DNA from: Methylotenera_A sp031422335
Lineage (GTDB): Bacteria > Pseudomonadota > Gammaproteobacteria > Burkholderiales > Methylophilaceae
Length of the DNA: 64,000 nucleotides
Direction: 5' to 3'
Assembly: GCA_031422335.1 (NCBI GenBank)
Contig: JANOQW010000035.1
Location: forward strand, 11,968 to 75,967
The position numbers were made by a program, and so were the translations under genes. Positions 59,130 to 64,000 of the stretch are shown piece after piece. Within the stretch, counting starts at the first letter, position 1. Every line of letters starts with the position of its first letter. The notes under the pieces were generated by a model. It made no database searches. It worked only from the letters and a program-made list of their open reading frames with translations, and was not told where the DNA came from.

Positions 59130-60449
59130 TTAGCGCGCGTTTGCGCCACCTTTAAAGTTCGCTTTTTTAAGCAAACCTTCGTACTGATGCGACATTAAGT
59201 GAGATTGCACTTGTGTCATAAAATCCATTGTTACTACAACAATAATCAGCAACGAAGTACCACCAAAGTAAAATGGCGTATTAAATTTCAGTCTCAAAAA
59301 CTCTGGTAGTAAACATACTAAAGTAATGTAAATTGCACCTATCAAAGTCAAACGACCCATAATTTTATCTATATAGTTGGCTGTTTGCTCACCTGGGCGA
59401 ATACCTGGTATAAACGCACCACTTTTTTTCAAATTATCTGCTGTTTCTTTTGGGTTAAACACTAACGCCGTGTAAAAGAAACAAAAAAACATAATGGCAG
59501 CTGCAAAAAACAAAATATATATTGGCTGACCTGGAGAGAGCAGATTGCTCATATCTCTTAACCAATATAACTTTTCACTGCTGCCAAACCAACCAGCTAA
59601 AGTCGCTGGAAACAAAATAATACTTGATGCAAAAATTGGTGGTATCACACCTGCCATATTCAATTTCAGTGGCAAGTGTGTGGTTTGACCCCCATATACT
59701 TTATTACCCACTTGGCGTTTGGCATAATTCACCGTAATTTTACGTTGACCACGTTCTACAAACACCACTAACGCCGTCACCAATATAATCGCCACCAGCA
59801 AAAACATCACTAGTGGAATAGAAAAAGCCCCAGTACGCGTCAGTTCTAATGTGCTAGTAATCGCACTTGGTAAGCCAGCCACAATACCTGCAAAAATGAT
59901 AATTGAAATACCGTTACCAATACCACGCTCAGTAATCTGCTCACCCAACCACATCAAAAACATCGTGCCGCTCACCAAAGTAATCACGGCTGTTAATCTA
60001 AATGCCATGCCAGGGTCTAGCACTAAACCAGCTTGACCTTCTAGTGCAATCGCAATTCCTAAACCTTGAAACGTTGCCAACAACACCGTGCCGTAACGCG
60101 TATATTTAGTAATGGTACGTCTGCCAGCTTCACCTTCTTTTTTCAGTTGCTCCAACTTAGGAGAAACCACCGTCGCCAACTGCATAATAATTGATGCAGA
60201 TATGTAAGGCATAATACCTAAAGCAAATACAGTAAAGCGTGATAATGCACCGCCTGAGAACATGTTAAACATGCCCAAAATACCACCACTCTGCGAATCA
60301 AATAACTGCTTTAAAACGGTTGGATCTATGCCAGGCACTGGAATATGTGCGCCTAAGCGATATACCACCAACGCACCTAACACGAACCATAAGCGGCTTT
60401 TCAGCTCACTCATTTTACCTACTGCACTTAAAAGACTATCTTGCGCCAA
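59130..60449 (-). CDS. secY: Protein translocase subunit SecY
   Basis: 439-residue channel subunit of the Sec translocon, ten membrane helices. Plug and helix 2 in GILGMFNMFSGGALSRFTVFALG; cytoplasmic loops with KRQVGNKVYGGQTTHLPLKLN and SGAFIPGIRPGEQTANYID. Last but one gene of the spc operon. Confidence 0.99.
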   Translation of the reverse strand: MAQDSLLSAVGKMSELKSRLWFVLGALVVYRLGAHIPVPGIDPTVLKQLFDSQSGGILGMFNMFSGGALSRFTVFALGIMPYISASIIMQLATVVSPKLEQLKKEGEAGRRTITKYTRYGTVLLATFQGLGIAIALEGQAGLVLDPGMAFRLTAVITLVSGTMFLMWLGEQITERGIGNGISIIIFAGIVAGLPSAITSTLELTRTGAFSIPLVMFLLVAIILVTALVVFVERGQRKITVNYAKRQVGNKVYGGQTTHLPLKLNMAGVIPPIFASSIILFPATLAGWFGSSEKLYWLRDMSNLLSPGQPIYILFFAAAIMFFCFFYTALVFNPKETADNLKKSGAFIPGIRPGEQTANYIDKIMGRLTLIGAIYITLVCLLPEFLRLKFNTPFYFGGTSLLIIVVVTMDFMTQVQSHLMSHQYEGLLKKANFKGGANAR

Positions 60450-60460
60450 TGCTTTTACTC

Positions 60461-60892
60461 TTACGCTACTTTGCCGCCAGCCGCTTCAACTGCAGCGCGC
60501 GCGCCTTTAGTCAACAGCAAACCAGTTAGGTTAAGTTTTTTAGTAATCTCACCAGATAGAAATATCTTAGCTGCCAAAGCATTGCCTGAAATGACGTTAG
60601 CTTGCTTTAACACCAATAAATCAATGGTATCCACTGGCAGATCATTCAACTCAGAAGTACGTACATGCGCAGTATCTTTTTTAGTGAGTGATTTAAAACC
60701 ACGTTTTGGCAAACGGCGTTGCAAAGGCATTTGACCACCTTCGAAACCCACTTTATGGAAGCCGCCAGTACGTGATTTTTGACCTTTGTGACCACGACCT
60801 GCTGTTTTACCAAAACCTGAACCAATACCGCGACCAACACGACGACGTTCTTTTTTAGCACCTTCTGCAGGCTTAATTGTATTTAATTGCAT
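60461..60892 (-). CDS. rplO: Large-subunit ribosomal protein uL15
   Basis: 143 residues: MQLNTIKPAEGAKKERRRVG, GFGKTAGRGHKGQKSR. Its start overlaps the rpmD stop by 1 bp (TAATG), so translation is coupled. secY follows after 11 nt. Confidence 0.98.
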   Translation of the reverse strand: MQLNTIKPAEGAKKERRRVGRGIGSGFGKTAGRGHKGQKSRTGGFHKVGFEGGQMPLQRRLPKRGFKSLTKKDTAHVRTSELNDLPVDTIDLLVLKQANVISGNALAAKIFLSGEITKKLNLTGLLLTKGARAAVEAAGGKVA

Positions 60893-61140
60893 TATGCTTC
60901 TACCTTTAAGAGATAGTTCACGGTATTAATCATGCCGCGAATTGCTTGTGTATCTTGGACTTCGACCGTGTGGTGCATGCGACGTAAACCCAAACCTTTA
61001 ACTGTGGCTTTGTGAGATTCGATACGGCCAATTAAGCTCCTTACGAGCGTAACTTTAATCATAGCGCTAGGTTTAATTGCCGAAGCTGTTGCTTTTTCTT
61101 TTTTTGTTGCAGGTTTAACTGCTGGTTTTGCGGTTGCCAT
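60892..61140 (-). CDS. rpmD: Large-subunit ribosomal protein uL30 with N-terminal extension
   Basis: 82 residues. The usual uL30 of about 56 residues starts at residue 27 (MIKVTLVRSLIGRIESHKAT). Before it there is an Ala/Lys/Pro extension (MATAKPAVKPATKKEKATA). The long start is supported by GAGG 6 nt before its ATG, while the internal ATG has no ribosome site. Whether the extension is kept in the mature ribosome is unknown. Confidence 0.93.
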   Translation of the reverse strand: MATAKPAVKPATKKEKATASAIKPSAMIKVTLVRSLIGRIESHKATVKGLGLRRMHHTVEVQDTQAIRGMINTVNYLLKVEA

Positions 61141-61142
61141 TA

Positions 61143-61655
61143 TTAACCTCTAATTTCTTCTACAGATTTGCCACGTTTAGCTGCAATTTCCGCCGGAGTA
61201 TTCATTGATTCAAGGCCATTTAAAGTCGCACGCACCAAGTTGTAAGGGTTCGTTGAACCGATACATTTAGCCACTACATTGGTAATGCCCATCACTTCAA
61301 AAATCGCACGCATCGCACCACCAGCAATGATGCCAGTACCTTCAGACGCAGGCTGAATAAACACTTTAGCAGCACCGTGTACACCTGTTACCGCGTGAAA
61401 TAGCGTACCGTTATTTAAGTTTACTTTAGTCATGCCGCGGCGTGCTTCATCCATGGCTTTTTGTACGGCTACTGGCACTTCACGCGCCTTACCTTTGCCC
61501 ATGCCTACTGCACCATCGCCATCACCGACAACAGTCAATGCTGCGAAACTCATAATACGTCCACCTTTAACCGTTTTACTCACGCGGTTTACAGTAATCA
61601 TTTTTTCACGCAAACCATCGGTTTGCTGTGATTGTTGTTCCATTTCTCTAGCCAT
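61143..61655 (-). CDS. rpsE: Small-subunit ribosomal protein uS5
   Basis: 170 residues with VNRVSKTVKGGRIMSFAALTVVGD, the double-stranded RNA-binding segment, and FIQPASEGTGIIAGGAMRAIFE. 2 nt upstream of rpmD. Confidence 0.98.
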   Translation of the reverse strand: MAREMEQQSQQTDGLREKMITVNRVSKTVKGGRIMSFAALTVVGDGDGAVGMGKGKAREVPVAVQKAMDEARRGMTKVNLNNGTLFHAVTGVHGAAKVFIQPASEGTGIIAGGAMRAIFEVMGITNVVAKCIGSTNPYNLVRATLNGLESMNTPAEIAAKRGKSVEEIRG

Positions 61656-61670
61656 TATCTGTCTCGCTTA

Positions 61671-62024
61671 TTAAAATGACAGGCCGTTTTCGCGCGCAGC
61701 ATCAGCCAACGCTTTAATACGACCATGATATTTGTAGCCCGAACGATCAAAAGCTACAGTAGTAATACCTGCTTTTTTTGCTTTTTCAGCAATCAGTTTA
61801 CCAATTGCAGCAGCAGCTTCTACGTTGCCGCCATTTTTTACTTTCTTGCGCACATCCGCTTCAACAGTTGAAGCGCTTGCTAGTACTTTATCGCCAGTTT
61901 CGGCAATAATTTGTGCATATATATGCGTATTAGTACGATGCACGCTTAAACGTGTAACTTTTAACTCGGCAATTTTGGCACGGGTTTTACGTGCACGGCG
62001 CAAGCGATTATTTACGTTGTTCAT
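61671..62024 (-). CDS. rplR: Large-subunit ribosomal protein uL18
   Basis: 117 residues: MNNVNNRLRRARKTRAKIAE, RLSVHRTNTHIYAQII, FDRSGYKYHGRIKALADAAR. 5S rRNA-binding protein of the spc operon. Confidence 0.98.
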   Translation of the reverse strand: MNNVNNRLRRARKTRAKIAELKVTRLSVHRTNTHIYAQIIAETGDKVLASASTVEADVRKKVKNGGNVEAAAAIGKLIAEKAKKAGITTVAFDRSGYKYHGRIKALADAARENGLSF

Positions 62025-62056
62025 TATCTTGAGTCCTAATTATTTTTTCAGTCTAA

Positions 62057-62590
62057 CTATTTCTTTTTGGTTTCTTTAATTGTAACCACTTCATCTGAAT
62101 AACGAACACCTTTGCCTTTATATGGCTCTGGCGCACGGTAAGCACGAATTTGTGCAGCTACTTGACCAATCACTTGCTTATCGGTGCCCGTCAGAATAAC
62201 TTCCGTTGGCGTTGGCGTTGCAACAGTAACGCCTACAGGCATTTTGTGATTAATTGGATGTGAGTAACCTAACTCTAGATTCAACATTGCACCTTGCGCA
62301 TTAGCTTTGTAGCCAACGCCTACCAATGTTAATTTACGCGTAAAGCCTGAAGAAACACCCTGCACCATATTCGCAACTAAAGCACGCACAGTACCGGACA
62401 TAGCGCGTGAATGCTGACTATCGCTAGATGCAGAAAATGTAATGGTCTCGCCTTCGCGTCTTAGTACCACCGCATTAGTAAGCGCTTGTGAAAGCTTGCC
62501 CATCGGACCGTTAACTGCAATGCTAGTTGGGCTTAAGATGACTTCTACTTTTTCTGGAATAGCGACTGGATTTTTAGCAACACGTGACAT
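62057..62590 (-). CDS. rplF: Large-subunit ribosomal protein uL6
   Basis: 177 residues: MSRVAKNPVAIPEKVEVILS and the C-terminal motif PEPYKGKGVRYSDEVV. 32 nt upstream of rplR. Confidence 0.98.
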   Translation of the reverse strand: MSRVAKNPVAIPEKVEVILSPTSIAVNGPMGKLSQALTNAVVLRREGETITFSASSDSQHSRAMSGTVRALVANMVQGVSSGFTRKLTLVGVGYKANAQGAMLNLELGYSHPINHKMPVGVTVATPTPTEVILTGTDKQVIGQVAAQIRAYRAPEPYKGKGVRYSDEVVTIKETKKK

Positions 62591-62600
62591 TTGCTTCTCC

Positions 62601-62996
62601 TTAAGCTACTACGCACAACACTTCGCCACCAATACCGGCTGCTTGTGCTTTACGATCTGTCATTACACCCTTGGATGTAGACATAATTGTCACACCAAGA
62701 CCATTCATTACTTTAGGTATATTATCTGAACCTTTGTAAATGCGAAGACCAGGCTTACTCACACGGTCAATTTTCTCAATCACAGGACGGCCAGCGTAAT
62801 ATTTTAAACTGATGCTCAATAAAGGTTTACCATCGTTCGCAATGACTGCAAAGTCATCAATATAACCTTCATCTTTTAATACGGCAGCAATAGCGCCTTT
62901 AAGCTTAGAAGCTGGCATTGAAACTGAAACCTTATTTACGCTTTGTGCGTTACGAATACGCGTTAGCATATCGGCAATCGGATCACTCATACTCAT
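62601..62996 (-). CDS. rpsH: Small-subunit ribosomal protein uS8
   Basis: 131 residues: MSMSDPIADMLTRIRNAQSV and STSKGVMTDRKAQAAGIGGE. In E. coli this protein represses the spc operon; its target site was not located here. Confidence 0.98.
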   Translation of the reverse strand: MSMSDPIADMLTRIRNAQSVNKVSVSMPASKLKGAIAAVLKDEGYIDDFAVIANDGKPLLSISLKYYAGRPVIEKIDRVSKPGLRIYKGSDNIPKVMNGLGVTIMSTSKGVMTDRKAQAAGIGGEVLCVVA

Positions 62997-63010
62997 AATT
63001 TATTCCTCCG

Positions 63011-63316
63011 TTACCAGCTAGCTTTGGTAATGCCTGGCACAAAACCAGCCATCATCAAATCGCGCAATTTGCTACGACCGATACCAAATTTACTGAAAAC
63101 ACCACGTGGACGGCCTGTGAGTGCGCAACGATTGCGCAAACGCACTGGACTGGAATTACGTGGCAGACTTTGCAATTTTAAACGCGCATTACGACGATCT
63201 TCCAAGCTAGCTTTTTGATCATTAATCGTTACATTTAAAGCATCACGCTTGACCGCGAATTTTGCAACTGTTGCGCGACGTTTAGATTCGCGTTCTGTCA
63301 TACATGTTTTTTCCAT
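63011..63316 (-). CDS. rpsN: Small-subunit ribosomal protein uS14
   Basis: 101 residues, the long zinc-free form: MEKTCMTERESKRRATVAKF, LPRNSSPVRLRNRCALTGRPRG. 3 nt downstream of rplE. Confidence 0.98.
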   Translation of the reverse strand: MEKTCMTERESKRRATVAKFAVKRDALNVTINDQKASLEDRRNARLKLQSLPRNSSPVRLRNRCALTGRPRGVFSKFGIGRSKLRDLMMAGFVPGITKASW

Positions 63317-63319
63317 GTC

Positions 63320-63859
63320 TTAACCCCTAAAAGGAAAACTAAACGCTGCCAAAAGTGCTTTAGCTTCTTCGTCAGTTTTTGCCGTTGTAGTAATCGTTAT
63401 ATTCATACCGCGAATCGCGTCAATTTTGTCATACTCAATTTCTGGAAATATGATCTGCTCTTTAACACCCATGTTGTAATTACCACGACCATCAAATGAT
63501 TTTGCTGGAATACCGCGAAAGTCACGAATACGTGGAATAGCAACAGTAATTAGACGATCTAAGAATTCGTACATACGCTCGCGACGCAAAGTGACTTTAC
63601 AGCCCACAGGATAATCATCACGAATTTTAAAAGCGGCTACAGATTTTTTCGCCTTGGTCACAACTACTTTTTGACCAGCGATTTTTTCCATATCACCTAC
63701 TGCGTGTTCCATCACTTTTTTGTCCGCCACCGCTTCGCCCACACCCATGTTTAAGGTGATTTTTTCAATGCGTGGCACTTGCATAACTGAAGTGTAGCCA
63801 AATTGCTCTGTCATTTTTTTAACAACCGAGTCTTTATAAAATTGCTTTAAGCGCGCCAT
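63320..63859 (-). CDS. rplE: Large-subunit ribosomal protein uL5
   Basis: 179 residues: VMQVPRIEKITLNMGVGEAV, LRRERMYEFLDRLITVAIPR, FRGIPAKSFDGRGNYNMGVKEQ-like centre. 5S rRNA-binding. 32 nt after rplX. Confidence 0.98.
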   Translation of the reverse strand: MARLKQFYKDSVVKKMTEQFGYTSVMQVPRIEKITLNMGVGEAVADKKVMEHAVGDMEKIAGQKVVVTKAKKSVAAFKIRDDYPVGCKVTLRRERMYEFLDRLITVAIPRIRDFRGIPAKSFDGRGNYNMGVKEQIIFPEIEYDKIDAIRGMNITITTTAKTDEEAKALLAAFSFPFRG

Positions 63860-63891
63860 AATTTATCCTATGCGTTTATATATTTACTGCG

Positions 63892-64000
63892 CTAAGCGTC
63901 AACTGCTTCGCCGTTAGATTTGAATACGCGCACTTTTTTGCCGTCTTTCAAAATCTTGTAACCTACGCGGTCAGCTTTTTGTGTTGCAGCGTTAAATAGC
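63892..64000 (-). CDS. rplX: Large-subunit ribosomal protein uL24 (5' part outside window)
   Basis: The last 35 codons are present, reading AATQKADRVGYKILKDGKK and ending RVFKSNGEAVDA, the characteristic C-terminus of uL24. Its position upstream of rplE fits the spc operon order. The N-terminal two thirds lie beyond the right edge. Confidence 0.95.
   Translation of the reverse strand, partial: LFNAATQKADRVGYKILKDGKKVRVFKSNGEAVDA

Overview
This 64 kb window is ordinary chromosome of a Gram-negative bacterium, most likely a low-GC betaproteobacterium of the Methylophilaceae (Methylotenera/Methylophilus type). That placement is inference. It rests on a beta-type gene set (coq7, dusB-fis-purH-purD-hemF, radC beside coaBC-dut-rpmB-rpmG, a DUF2782 gene with thrB and polA, BPSS1780-like and TIGR03643 proteins), on an azurin with a small cytochrome c as in methylotrophs, and on AT-rich codon choice. 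I see no rRNA, tRNA, CRISPR array, insertion sequence or prophage.

Layout: 1-8.2 kb holds the 3' part of a DinG/YoaA helicase gene read off the left edge, a Gly-rich membrane protein, an NlpC/P60 hydrolase, a bacterioferritin-like protein, a SelW-like redox protein, ctpA, coq7, and small enzymes (VOC, OsmC, FKBP). 8.2-14.6 kb carries dacB, bioA, azurin, pldA, an aldo/keto reductase and one unknown. 14.6-18.6 kb holds groES-groEL behind a heat-shock promoter joined to a CIRCE operator, then a two-gene unknown insert, then ung. A compact sRNA candidate lies antisense between ung and uvrD. 21-28.8 kb has a membrane protein, thrB, DUF2782 and LOG genes, polA, a HEPN-like accessory gene, a cinA-type gene and a YkgJ gene. 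28.9-35.5 kb is the forward run dusB-fis-purH-purD-hemF plus an amino acid permease. 35.6-45 kb has cytochrome c, a thioredoxin-domain protein, a mutarotase, ilvD, lgt and an overlapping cstA cluster. 45-55.9 kb holds an ABC exporter, a SEC-C/TPR/PRMT-like protein, radC, coaBC-dut, rpmB-rpmG, an MscS channel and mgtE. 55.9-64 kb is the spc and alpha ribosomal operons on the minus strand (rplX through rplQ, including secY and rpoA).

The most unusual signal is a dispersed 39-nt palindromic element with two 14-nt arms around an 11-nt asymmetric loop. It is present seven times, about once per 9 kb. Several copies sit between convergent genes, where they probably act as terminators. Two copies lie inside coding sequences, in the PolA linker and at the BioA C-terminus, in the same orientation and reading frame, so both proteins carry the peptide pattern AL-x-SSIHA-x-SRA. 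This resembles the protein-invading palindromic elements known from Rickettsia. Other points: a sigma-54 promoter with an IHF-like site before a 59-codon gene, a CU-loop sRNA candidate, a HEPN-like gene behind polA, a perfect palindrome upstream of the bacterioferritin-like gene, a cysteine-rich insert in BioA and a PRMT7-like methyltransferase fused to TPRs.
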